DNA of 64,000 nt from Candidatus Opimibacter skivensis. GTDB taxonomy: Bacteria; Bacteroidota; Bacteroidia; Chitinophagales; Saprospiraceae. The translations under genes and the position numbers were made by a program. Shown piece after piece: positions 8,127-16,471 of the stretch. The notes below the pieces were generated by a model that saw nothing but the letters and a program-made list of their open reading frames with translations, was not told the DNA's origin and searched no databases. The stretch is from the NCBI GenBank assembly GCA_016721905.1, contig JADKHH010000031.1, positions 1 to 64,000 on the forward strand, read 5' to 3'. How positions within the stretch are numbered: the first letter of the stretch is position 1; every line of letters starts with the position of its first letter.

Positions 8127-9581
8127 ATGAAAGCATCCATCCTGATCACAGTTGTCCTGTGCTTTACAGCTAAACTCGTCTTTCCATGCTCCGCCATTGT
8201 CCTGAAGCACAACGACCAGATCCTCCTGGCGAAAAATTTTGACTGGACACTGCATGATGGCATGATCATCAAGAATCTGCGCGGGACCAGCAAGACAGCC
8301 TATTTCACCCATACCGGCGAACAAGCAACCTGGACAAGTAAATACGGTAGCATCACCTTCAACCAAAACGGTAAGGAAATGCCGTACGGAGGTATGAACG
8401 AACAAGGCCTGGTCATCGAGATGCTCTGGCTCGATATCACGAGTTATAATATCAATGCATCCTTGCCTTATGTCAACGAATTGGAATGGATCCAATATCA
8501 ACTGGATCAATATGAAAGCGTCGATGATGTCCTGACGCATCTCAACGATCTGAAAATATATCCGATCAAAGGAAAAATCCATTACATCCTGACAGACGCC
8601 ACTGGCCATTCCGTGGTCATTGAATACCTGAATGGCAAACCAATAGTCTACGCAAAGGAAGCCAATACGTGCCAGGCGATTACTAACTATTCAGTAGTGC
8701 AATCGGAACCCTACAAGGTAGAGGTCAAGGGCATGCAGAAGGATAATACATCTCATGCCTATCGTTTTTTTCAACTCGAACAACAGATCCTAACGCTGAA
8801 TGGGAAACAAGAACTGCAGGAAGCATATGCTTTTGATATCCTGCAAAAGGTGACCATACCAAAGGGTGATTTCAAAACCATGTGGAGCATCGTGTATAAT
8901 ATCCATCAACGAAGTATTTCCTTTTTTACAGATACCCATAGCAGCATTAAGACCATTAACCTGTCAGCGATGGATTTTGACAGCGGGTTGAGTTACTTAA
9001 CATTAAATCAGGATAAACTCATTGATCTTAGCAATGCCTTTGAGCCCTTGACAGAGCAGGTTAACCAAACCTATGTTACTTCGTCCCTGACGCACCTTGG
9101 GCTTGATGAGGCTGTCACGAAAGATATCAGCCAACATCAGTTTAGGCAGGTCATCAATCAACCGGGAGTCTACGCTGATCAGTATTTTCATTTGGAAATA
9201 GTGGTGCCCCTACCTGAAGAAAAGCAATTGGGTTTCCTCGCCGTGATGGACAGTAAAGAAGCCTTCGAACGAAGGGAGGCAGTGACAGGAGGTTACCTGT
9301 ATGGGAACATAGCCAAAGGCACACTCTATGTGCATATCTATGGGCTTAAAAACGGCAGGTACGCTATGCTGGCGTTTATCGATGATATTAAAAACAGGAA
9401 ACTGGATTTTGATAAAGAAGGTAAGCCGTTGGAAAAGTATGCAACGTTTAGTACCAAAGAATTTTTAAGTAAAAACGAGATCACGTTTGAAAATACCTCA
9501 GCTGACTTCAGTCGTGCGAATAGCAGGTATGAAGTGAAATGGAGCAAACACTTCGCCTTGCTATTTCATGTGTTGAAATGA
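8127..9581 (+). CDS. Exported Ntn-type linear amide C-N hydrolase with C-terminal DUF2141-like domain
   Basis: 484 residues. A signal peptide is followed by Cys21 (FPCSAIVL), the position expected for the N-terminal nucleophile of choloylglycine hydrolase-type amidases after cleavage. Other family marks are LLAKNFDWTLHDG, YGGMNEQGLVIEMLWLD, and TDATGHSVVIEYLNG. The body to about residue 320 is the hydrolase. The last 130 residues carry LYVHIYGLKNGRYAMLAFID and DIKNRKLDFDKEGKPLEKY, a DUF2141-like pattern (G.Y....F.D.N.N.KLD....G.P...Y). The fusion is unusual to me. Expected chemistry: hydrolysis of linear amides in the periplasm; substrate unknown. Confidence 0.8.
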   Translation: MKASILITVVLCFTAKLVFPCSAIVLKHNDQILLAKNFDWTLHDGMIIKNLRGTSKTAYFTHTGEQATWTSKYGSITFNQNGKEMPYGGMNEQGLVIEMLWLDITSYNINASLPYVNELEWIQYQLDQYESVDDVLTHLNDLKIYPIKGKIHYILTDATGHSVVIEYLNGKPIVYAKEANTCQAITNYSVVQSEPYKVEVKGMQKDNTSHAYRFFQLEQQILTLNGKQELQEAYAFDILQKVTIPKGDFKTMWSIVYNIHQRSISFFTDTHSSIKTINLSAMDFDSGLSYLTLNQDKLIDLSNAFEPLTEQVNQTYVTSSLTHLGLDEAVTKDISQHQFRQVINQPGVYADQYFHLEIVVPLPEEKQLGFLAVMDSKEAFERREAVTGGYLYGNIAKGTLYVHIYGLKNGRYAMLAFIDDIKNRKLDFDKEGKPLEKYATFSTKEFLSKNEITFENTSADFSRANSRYEVKWSKHFALLFHVLK

Positions 9582-9584
9582 TAA

Positions 9585-9646
9585 TCATGCCTCCCCGGGA
9601 TTTGCATGCGAGAGGATGAGTGCAGCGCAAAACAGGGGGCGGGGGC
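9585..9646 (+). repeat. Dispersed repeat A, copy 2 (diverged)
   Basis: TCATGCCTCCCCGGGATTTG at the left end and CAGGGGGCGGGGGC at the right, with a shortened centre (62 bp instead of 74). It starts three bases after the upstream stop codon. Confidence 0.65.
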
Positions 9647-9660
9647 AAAATGGAAAAGCT

Positions 9661-9772
9661 CCGGTGGTTGGCAGCGCCTGCGAATCCCGCCATTGCATCA
9701 TGAGTCTGGTGTCTGCGAGTCTGGCATCTGGCGTCTAAAGCGAGAGTCTGGCATCTGGAATCTAAGGATAAT
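9661..9772. repeat. Dispersed repeat C, copy 2
   Basis: GGTGGTTGGCAGCGCCTGCG, AATCCCGCCATTGCATCATG, then GAGTCTGGTGTCTGC and further GAGTCTGGCATCTGG units. It matches the copy at 4926-5078 in order and spacing. It sits between converging genes. Confidence 0.7.
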
Positions 9773-9791
9773 CATAGTTTATTGACTGGAC

Positions 9792-10886
9792 TCACTTGTA
9801 GTAACCCCGAATAGCCTCTATCACCTCATCCGCGCGCTTAAATCCATAATAAAGCGGAAGGCTCAAACATGTATTCGCTATCGATTCTGTAATCGGAAAA
9901 GACCCCGGTGCATATTTCAGGAATCTGTATGCCTCCTGCAGGTGGGGCGGAATAGGGTAGTGTACCAGTGTTGAAATGCCTTGCTTATCAAGGTGAGCAG
10001 CCAATGCATCTCTATCATCACACCTGATCACAAAGAGATGGTAGGTATGATTTGGATCATCCACTGGAAGTGTGATCTCCGATACATCTTTCAATCCTTC
10101 CAGGTATTGTTTTGCTACTTGTTTTCTTTCAGCCAGCCATAGATCAAGTTTGCGTAGTTTGATCCTCAGCATGGCCGCCTGTAATTCATCAAGCCTCGAG
10201 TTCAACCCGATCTCTTTACTGACATAGCGTTTGGCTGAGCCATAATTTCGCAAAGACTTTACCCTGGCGATGAGATCAGCATCATCACTGGTGACCATAC
10301 CGCCATCACCAAGCGCACCAAGGTTTTTAGTAGGATAAAAACTGGTGGCGTTGATATACCCCCATGTGCCAGTCTTTTTTCCATTCACGGATGCACCGAC
10401 CGCCTGTGCATTATCTTCAATGACATACAGGTCATGTGCGTCAGCAACATTCATGATATGACTCATCTGACATGGAAGTCCATACAAATGCACCGGCATG
10501 ATCGCTTTGGTGCGCTTCTTGATCGCAGGTAGTATGTTGTCAATATGAATATTCATCGTCGTCACATCAGGCTCTACGGGCACAGGGATGGCACCAACCA
10601 GATGTATGGCATTCCAGGTAGCGATATAGGTATTGGCGGGCACGATGACTTCATCACCGGCACCTATACCCAAAGCTTTTAGCGAAAGGATCAGTGCATC
10701 AAGTCCACTGTTAACCCCTGCTGCATATGCACTCGATTGATAAGCACCGAATTCTTTTTCAAAAGCCGTCACCTGATCACCCAGGATCAACATGTCCCCG
10801 GACAGGAATTCAGCAAAGGCACCCTTCAACTCATCGCTGATGGCATCATGCATAAGCCGGTGATCAAAGAAAGGGATAGGCTTCAT
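9792..10886 (-). CDS. DegT/DnrJ/EryC1 sugar aminotransferase (FdtB/QdtB-like)
   Basis: 364 residues, PLP-dependent fold type I. Landmarks: GVNSGLDALILSLKALGIGAGDEVIVPA near the N-terminus, IEDNAQAVGA with PLP-binding Asp158, and SFYPTKNLGALGDGG with the Schiff-base Lys187, then NSRLDELQAAMLRIKL. With the 3,4-ketoisomerase two genes upstream in the same operon, the best guess is transamination of a dTDP-3-keto-6-deoxyhexose to dTDP-Fuc3N or dTDP-Qui3N. It is the last gene of the minus-strand operon and overlaps the GT2 gene by 4 bp. The precise sugar is inferred from context. Confidence 0.88.
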   Translation of the reverse strand: MKPIPFFDHRLMHDAISDELKGAFAEFLSGDMLILGDQVTAFEKEFGAYQSSAYAAGVNSGLDALILSLKALGIGAGDEVIVPANTYIATWNAIHLVGAIPVPVEPDVTTMNIHIDNILPAIKKRTKAIMPVHLYGLPCQMSHIMNVADAHDLYVIEDNAQAVGASVNGKKTGTWGYINATSFYPTKNLGALGDGGMVTSDDADLIARVKSLRNYGSAKRYVSKEIGLNSRLDELQAAMLRIKLRKLDLWLAERKQVAKQYLEGLKDVSEITLPVDDPNHTYHLFVIRCDDRDALAAHLDKQGISTLVHYPIPPHLQEAYRFLKYAPGSFPITESIANTCLSLPLYYGFKRADEVIEAIRGYYK

Positions 10887-11827
10887 GATGGATGTTTGTC
10901 GCGTATGATGTACGGTGGCCTTTGTTTTACTTCTTCATAAATCCGCCAGAGATATTCAGAGACTACACCGATACTTAGCATGAGTATGCCATTGAACATG
11001 GTCATCAATACGACAAGCGTGGTCCAGCCTTGAATCGGAAATCCAAATAAAGTGTTGTCTGAAAATAATTTAGCAGCGATGATCAAGAGGATCGCCAGGA
11101 GTGAAAAACAGAAGATGATGAGCCCGAGCCAGGTGATCATTCGCAATGGAAAGATCGAAGACGCGAAAAAAGTATTTAAAGCCAGATTGATTTTCTTGCG
11201 CAAGGTCCATCTTGACTTGCCTGCCCGCTGCGGTCGCTGGTAAGGTACAAAGACGGTACTGTAGCCAAGTTTCAGTAATTCGATCACCGGAGTTGTGTTT
11301 CGCTTACTGATCCGCGTGTTGAGGAGGTCAATGATCTCCCTGTCGATGAGATAGCCGTCTGAACCACCCGGTGGAAAAGTTATTTCCGAAAACCTGTTCA
11401 TAAACGAATAGTATCCGTTGGAGAAAAAGTCATTGACCCGTCCATCATCTCTGCCTTCTCTATAGCCGAGGATGATTTTATGGCCCTTCTCCCAAAGCCT
11501 GTACATGTCAATGATATGCGCTATCGGTCGCTGGCCATCATCAGGCATCGGACATGCACATTGTCCCGTACACATTTCAAGGCCGGCAAACTGCGCCATA
11601 GGACTGGTATAATTGCGCGACAAGCTATAGGCGGAAATGTTTTCCATCCGCTGTGCAAGTTCCCTGGCTTTAGCAAAGGACTGATCAGTAGAGCCGTCAT
11701 CAATGATGACTATTTCATGTGGTATACCAGCTGCTGAAAGAGATGTATCAATTTCAGTGACCGCTTTTTCCAGCCGTTTTTCACTCTGGTAGGCGAGGAG
11801 GATGATGCTGAGTTTACCTGGAAGCAT
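10883..11827 (-). CDS. Family 2 glycosyltransferase, polyprenyl-phosphate type, two C-terminal helices
   Basis: 314 residues. The GT-A part has SIILLAYQSEKRLEKAV, the nucleotide-binding DDGSTDQS (43-50) and PDDGQRP (95-101, the DXD region, here Asp-Asp). Two hydrophobic helices at about 225-255 and 265-290 are typical of DPM1/GtrB-like enzymes that move a sugar from a nucleotide to a polyprenyl phosphate at the inner membrane. This suits the GT39-like polyprenyl-sugar-using transferase in the same operon. It overlaps neighbours by 4 and 14 bp, so translation is coupled. The usual DADLQDPP is replaced by PDDGQRP, a variant seen in some relatives. Confidence 0.88.
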   Translation of the reverse strand: MLPGKLSIILLAYQSEKRLEKAVTEIDTSLSAAGIPHEIVIIDDGSTDQSFAKARELAQRMENISAYSLSRNYTSPMAQFAGLEMCTGQCACPMPDDGQRPIAHIIDMYRLWEKGHKIILGYREGRDDGRVNDFFSNGYYSFMNRFSEITFPPGGSDGYLIDREIIDLLNTRISKRNTTPVIELLKLGYSTVFVPYQRPQRAGKSRWTLRKKINLALNTFFASSIFPLRMITWLGLIIFCFSLLAILLIIAAKLFSDNTLFGFPIQGWTTLVVLMTMFNGILMLSIGVVSEYLWRIYEEVKQRPPYIIRDKHPS

Positions 11828-12227
11828 ACGATTGTTGTAAAGTGGTAAACTGATGCCAGTCGCGGATGTAGTCGGTTTCGTTGTAGAGTGTGTTACAGAT
11901 CACCAATTGGACAGCGTCAGTGCTATACTTCATTTCATGCCAGCAAAGTTTCGGCAGGTAAAGGCCTTCGGATGCATTGGTTAACATGAAAGTATTGTCG
12001 TGTCCATCAATGGTGATCGTCCTTACTTCGATAACGCCTTTGATAGCGATCAAGACCATCTCTGTCTCATGGTGCGCATGTCGTCCCCGTGTCACGCCCA
12101 TCGGTGTATCCATTGTGTAGAATACTCGTTTGATATCAAAGGGCAGCAACTCCTGATGCACTATATGCAGATGACCCTCAGCTGTATTGCCTTTAGCCGG
12201 AAATGATATCAGATGTACTTCGTTCAT
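11814..12227 (-). CDS. fdtA: dTDP-6-deoxy-hexose 3,4-ketoisomerase (FdtA/QdtA, WxcM-like cupin)
   Basis: 137 residues forming one cupin. FdtA/QdtA signatures: KRVFYTMDTPMGVTRGRHAH (residues 33-52, with the His cluster of the active site), VLIAIKGVIEV, LYLPKLCWHEMKYS and ETDYIRDW at the end. The enzyme isomerises dTDP-4-keto-6-deoxyglucose to the 3-keto sugar that the aminotransferase at 9792-10886 would use. FdtA and QdtA differ only in C4 stereochemistry and I cannot choose between them. It overlaps the GT39-like gene by 4 bp and the GT2 gene by 14 bp, a tightly packed operon. Confidence 0.88.
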   Translation of the reverse strand: MNEVHLISFPAKGNTAEGHLHIVHQELLPFDIKRVFYTMDTPMGVTRGRHAHHETEMVLIAIKGVIEVRTITIDGHDNTFMLTNASEGLYLPKLCWHEMKYSTDAVQLVICNTLYNETDYIRDWHQFTTLQQSYASR

Positions 12228-13843
12228 TTTCGCTTGAAGAGGATGACCTGGTTGGCAATAGATGCATCAATCTGATTTCCGTCCTGAGTGTACAGAAAAG
12301 ACTTCGTATTCATATTATAAGCCGCCACCGGTGTGTAATGATTGATGACGTGGCTAAATGACGCGCTATAGAGTTTATCATTCGACTTTTCAGTCATCCC
12401 CCAACTATACATAAAGAAGTTATACAGCACATAGGTCGGCTGTTTCTGTTCGAGGTCAGTCATCGCCTCACTGATAAATGTCTTTGATTTTTCGTCGTGT
12501 TTGGAAATCATCGACATGAAGACATGTTTCGAAGGAGCGATCTTGTCCGCATAGAGATATGCCTGTGGCTCCGAGCCGAAGACCATAAAGGTATCGTCTT
12601 CTTTCATCAGGCTGCCTGCATACGTCGATAGCTTCCGGATGGGGCCGAACGGATTGTTTTTGTATAATTTTTCAACTTCTGCCGACATGGATTTACCGAA
12701 ATAGTATTCACTGTGTATGACGAGTTCTCCTGCCATCAGTACCATTACTATTCCCGCTGCAAGTATGCCTAACCGTGGTTTTAGTTTTTCTGCCTGATTA
12801 AGTGCTGCCGCGGTCATCAAGGCCATCGGGGCGAAGATCAGCATCCAGTACTGACCATAAAACCTAAAACCAGGAATGACTGTTAGCAGCGCGATAATGA
12901 AATAAGTAATGAACCAGGTGAATGGTTTTTTCTTAATCCATATTAAATTGGTGATCAAGGCGAGTGCAGAAGTTATAAACAGCGTGAGTTGAAAGAGGCT
13001 TATGTTTTTACTAAAATACCGAAGGTAGATTTTGCCTTCTTCAGGCGATACGCTCGATGCATATTTGGCAGGATAGGTTGTCAACCAATACATCGCTTCA
13101 CTAAAAGCACCGTTGATGATAAACAGGAGAGCCAGCAAAGTTACCGGGATGAGCACTCCTGCTGCAAAACGTAGGCATTGCATAAGCCACGGTTTATATC
13201 TCCGCTCCAGAACAAAGTGCAGTAAAAAAACAGGCGAAAAGAGTATCGCGGTTTGTTTAGTCAGAATGGCTGCTGCAAAAGCTGTTCCTGCGAGCAACAA
13301 ATAGAGCAACCCTTTGCGATCATAGCTTTTGTGCACCAGGTAAAGGGATGCCAACACCAGCGTGTTGACCAGATGCTCGGCCACCATCGCAAATCCAAAT
13401 GCAAAAGGATTGAGACTCAGGATGGAAAAGAGTGCTGCGCCTACTAATGCGAAATGTCTTGAAACATACCTGCTTAATATCAGGAAGATCAACAAGCTGC
13501 TGCAAAGCGTGAGCACCAGACCAAAAAGCCGGAGACCAAGATCAGTGAAGCCGAATAAACTACCCCCCAGGCCATAGAGATAATAGAGCATCGGGGGCTT
13601 CATCTCATAAAAGTCAAGATAGGGGGTCAGTCCTTTAGCGGCAAGTTTACCGAGATAGCCATACGCGCCTTCATCCCGGCTCATTGGATTGCCGGCCAGG
13701 ATGATTCTGCTGACTGATGTGATGACGATGAAGGCCAGTGCGAGGACGGATAAAAGGCCCTGCAGGGATGTTTGGGGAGCAGGTGATGAAACTGAAGCCT
13801 GATCAGGTTTGGATTTTCCTTTGTTTTTTGGTTTCCCGCTCAT
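12224..13843 (-). CDS. Multi-pass glycosyltransferase, GT39/ArnT-like
   Basis: 539 residues with about a dozen hydrophobic helices. The first periplasmic loop has GNPMSRDEGAYGYLGKLAAK, which carries the Asp-Glu pair typical of GT-C enzymes, followed by PYLDFYEMKPPMLYYLYG, the ArnT/PMT motif for polyprenyl-phosphate-sugar binding. The C-terminal 130 residues are a soluble periplasmic domain. It transfers a sugar from a polyprenyl donor to a surface acceptor in the periplasm. The N-terminal 25 residues are Lys/Ser/Pro-rich and cytoplasmic. It is the first gene of the minus-strand operon, 97 bp from the divergent BKACE gene. Confidence 0.85.
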   Translation of the reverse strand: MSGKPKNKGKSKPDQASVSSPAPQTSLQGLLSVLALAFIVITSVSRIILAGNPMSRDEGAYGYLGKLAAKGLTPYLDFYEMKPPMLYYLYGLGGSLFGFTDLGLRLFGLVLTLCSSLLIFLILSRYVSRHFALVGAALFSILSLNPFAFGFAMVAEHLVNTLVLASLYLVHKSYDRKGLLYLLLAGTAFAAAILTKQTAILFSPVFLLHFVLERRYKPWLMQCLRFAAGVLIPVTLLALLFIINGAFSEAMYWLTTYPAKYASSVSPEEGKIYLRYFSKNISLFQLTLFITSALALITNLIWIKKKPFTWFITYFIIALLTVIPGFRFYGQYWMLIFAPMALMTAAALNQAEKLKPRLGILAAGIVMVLMAGELVIHSEYYFGKSMSAEVEKLYKNNPFGPIRKLSTYAGSLMKEDDTFMVFGSEPQAYLYADKIAPSKHVFMSMISKHDEKSKTFISEAMTDLEQKQPTYVLYNFFMYSWGMTEKSNDKLYSASFSHVINHYTPVAAYNMNTKSFLYTQDGNQIDASIANQVILFKRK

Positions 13844-13940
13844 TCACCTCTTTTTTTCAGGTTTCATCGGTAAATATATTAAAAATCCTAATGTGTTGAG
13901 TGAATACGCTATTTTTACAGACGCTAACGGATAAGCAGCT

Positions 13941-14774
13941 ATGCACGACCTTATTATCAATTTTACACCTACCGGTATGGTGCCCACCAAGGCCATGAAC
14001 CCTGCAGTACCGATCAGTGCGATGGAGATCATCGAAGAAGTGCATCAGGCTTATGAAGAAGGCATCACGCTCGTGCACCTCCATGCCAGGGATGAAGATG
14101 GTGAGCCCACGTATAAAAGGGAGATCTATGAAAGCATCGTCACAGGCATCCGCGACCATTGCCGCGACCTCGTGATATGCCTGTCTCTCAGTGGCCGCAA
14201 TTTTAATGAATTTGAAAAACGCAGCGCACCGATCGAACTCATGCCGGATATGGGTTCGCTAACGCTGAGTTCGTTAAATTTTTCAACCCAGGCCAGTGTC
14301 AACGCACCGGACATGATCATGCGACTTGCTGAGAAAATGAATGAATACGGCGTCCATCCCGAACTCGAGATATTTGACCTGGGCATGATTCATTACGGAA
14401 AATATCTGATCCAGAAGAAACTGCTTCAACCGCCATATTACTTCAATATCATCTTTGGCAACATCGCAGGTATGCAAACCAATTTCAATGCGATGGGCGC
14501 ATCCCTTAATGAACTGCCTGAAAATGCTTACTGGGCTTTTGGAGGTATAGGCGGACAACAATTGCAGGCCAATGCCGCGGCCATTGCCATGGGTGGTGGT
14601 GTGCGTGTCGGGCTGGAGGACAATTTGTATTATGACCGAAACAAAAGTTTGCTGACTACTAACATCGCTTTGATCAAACGAATAAAAGTACTCGCTGATA
14701 TTTTTGAAAGAAAAATCATGACGCCGACACATTTTGGCAACCTCGGCTTTTACAACAGCAAGCGCGTGCGATGA
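13941..14774 (+). CDS. BKACE (DUF849) family beta-keto acid cleavage enzyme, atypical at the Glu14 position
   Basis: 277 residues, TIM-barrel. It has HLHARD with metal ligands His46 and His48 at exactly the numbering of the type enzyme Kce, CLSLSGR around 80-86, ELEIFDLGMI (141-150) and VRVGLEDN (221-228) with the third metal ligand Glu226, Arg222 and Asp227. The family condenses or cleaves beta-keto acids with acetyl-CoA. In Kce the N-terminal motif holds Glu14; here it reads TGMVPTKAMNP with Val14, so substrate binding should differ. It overlaps the PglD-like gene by 4 bp and faces the amino-sugar operon across 97 bp, which hints at a surface-glycan role. That role is inference. Confidence 0.85.
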   Translation: MHDLIINFTPTGMVPTKAMNPAVPISAMEIIEEVHQAYEEGITLVHLHARDEDGEPTYKREIYESIVTGIRDHCRDLVICLSLSGRNFNEFEKRSAPIELMPDMGSLTLSSLNFSTQASVNAPDMIMRLAEKMNEYGVHPELEIFDLGMIHYGKYLIQKKLLQPPYYFNIIFGNIAGMQTNFNAMGASLNELPENAYWAFGGIGGQQLQANAAAIAMGGGVRVGLEDNLYYDRNKSLLTTNIALIKRIKVLADIFERKIMTPTHFGNLGFYNSKRVR

Positions 14775-15436
14775 TGACAGAGCCGTTATTCCTATTGGGT
14801 AAGAGCACCTATGCGCTTAGCATCATCCTCGATATGTTGCCAGTAGAGTTTCAGCGCGTTGGGTTGATTTCCAATATTCCCGATGCTGAAAATACTTCGC
14901 TTGCATATCCATTTCTTGTTCCGCATATACAAGTGCGGGAGTATACCGAAGATCAGATGACGGACTGGCTATCCCCATCCTTCATCATCGCTTCGATCGG
15001 AAAGTCTCGAAGGTTGATCGCTGAACATTTTATCAAAACTTACGCTATTCCAGAGGACAGGTTTATTCCCCTGATCCATACATCGTCTGTCATTGCAAAT
15101 GGATTTACGGCGGGAATCGGCCTTCACATCAGTCCGCTTTCTGTCATAGCACCCTATTGCACATTCGGGCGCTTCGTCGTGATCAACAGGCATGTGAATG
15201 TGGGACATCATACGATGCTCCATGATTATGTGAGTGTTAATCCAGGCGTCACGATATCCGGTATCTGTGAAATCGGTGAACGCACCACCATCGGTGCCGG
15301 TGCTACGATAGTGGATAGAATAAAAATCGGTCGCGATACGATCATTGGCGCCGGGTCAGTTGTGACAAAAGACATTCCGGATGGCGTGATTGCCTATGGC
15401 AGTCCGGCCAGGGTCATCAGAGACAATATCCTCTAA
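14771..15436 (+). CDS. PglD/NeuD-like sugar O/N-acetyltransferase (left-handed beta helix)
   Basis: 221 residues. The N-terminal 100 residues form the small Rossmann-like domain of PglD/NeuD (FLLGKSTYALSIIL at the start). From about 110 the hexapeptide repeats run as INRHVNVGHHTMLHDYVSV, NPGVTISGICEIGERTTIG, AGATIVDRIKIGRDTIIG and AGSVVTKDIPDGVIAYGSPA. His residues in NVGHH are in the place of the catalytic His of PglD. It would acetylate the amino sugar made by the ketoisomerase/aminotransferase pair (an FdtC-like step). It is translationally coupled to the BKACE gene. Confidence 0.85.
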   Translation: MMTEPLFLLGKSTYALSIILDMLPVEFQRVGLISNIPDAENTSLAYPFLVPHIQVREYTEDQMTDWLSPSFIIASIGKSRRLIAEHFIKTYAIPEDRFIPLIHTSSVIANGFTAGIGLHISPLSVIAPYCTFGRFVVINRHVNVGHHTMLHDYVSVNPGVTISGICEIGERTTIGAGATIVDRIKIGRDTIIGAGSVVTKDIPDGVIAYGSPARVIRDNIL

Positions 15437-15479
15437 ACTAAATGCATCACAGCTCCAACATCAGAAACCTGATCACCAC

Positions 15480-16373
15480 ATGAGTAAAATAATCAAAGTC
15501 TACAACCATTTCAAATGGACAGATCTCGCCCGACCCACCCAGGAGGAGCTGGAAACGCTGACTAAAGAGCACAATATTGACCTTCATTTACTGGAAGATA
15601 TCCTGGAGTATGGTCACTTGCCTAAAATTGAAAAGGTCAAGGAATATACCTTTATCATCTTGCGGGCCTATACGCCATCTGCCAAGGAGAATATTACAGC
15701 GGTAGGTGCCTTGACCAATAAGATCGCTTTCTTTATCAATGAAACGGACCTCGTGACGGTCCATCGTGCTGATTTTGAGTTTCTCAAAAACCTGACAGAC
15801 GATTACGCCTCGAGTGAAGCCCTGATGATGGATATCATCAACGAAATCCTGCTGACCTACGACAAACCCATCGAGCAGCAAGCTGATAAGATGGATGAGT
15901 TTGAAAGAGCTATTTTCCTGAAAGCCGGCCATTCTATCTCTATTGAATCCTTGTACTATCAAAAGTCAAAGGCACGGATATCTAAGAAGGTATTGCAACT
16001 GACCCAGTCGGTCCTCAATCAGATAACTGTGAAGCCAGAATTGAGTTCGTTGTTACAGGACACAAAGGAAACCACCTTGAGTTACCTGTTACAATATGAT
16101 GAAGTCATCGAAGATGCCAATACGATCCTTCACTCTTATATGTCAGTCACGGCCCAGCGGAGCAATGACGCCATGAAACTGCTGACTATTTTTTCTGCCT
16201 TCTTCCTCCCCCTGACTTTCATCGCCGGTATCTATGGGATGAACTTTGACTTCATGCCTGAGCTGCGTTGGAAGTATGGCTATTTCATCACCCTGGGTGT
16301 CATGGTGGTCATCTCCATCATCATCCTCTCCTGGTTTAAGCGGAAGGATAAAAGGAGGATCATGATTAATTGA
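15480..16373 (+). CDS. corA: CorA-like Mg2+/divalent cation channel
   Basis: 297 residues from ATG 15480 (the open frame extends to 15390 inside the previous gene). The long N-terminal cytoplasmic domain ends in helices rich in acidic and Gln residues. Two C-terminal membrane helices follow (about 232-253 and 268-288), with the signature YGMNF at 252-256 at the end of the first and a basic KRKDKRR C-terminus. CorA forms a homopentameric Mg2+ channel in the inner membrane. The stop overlaps an open frame that continues into the CotH gene; the real CotH start is about 100 bp later. Confidence 0.92.
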   Translation: MSKIIKVYNHFKWTDLARPTQEELETLTKEHNIDLHLLEDILEYGHLPKIEKVKEYTFIILRAYTPSAKENITAVGALTNKIAFFINETDLVTVHRADFEFLKNLTDDYASSEALMMDIINEILLTYDKPIEQQADKMDEFERAIFLKAGHSISIESLYYQKSKARISKKVLQLTQSVLNQITVKPELSSLLQDTKETTLSYLLQYDEVIEDANTILHSYMSVTAQRSNDAMKLLTIFSAFFLPLTFIAGIYGMNFDFMPELRWKYGYFITLGVMVVISIIILSWFKRKDKRRIMIN

Positions 16374-16471
16374 TCAAGTATTTATCTGGTCCTTGGCAAT
16401 CGGCAGACCATAATCTAAATTGTATATTGGTCCCTTTCTTTTTTCAGTCACCATTACTAACCACACCACCA

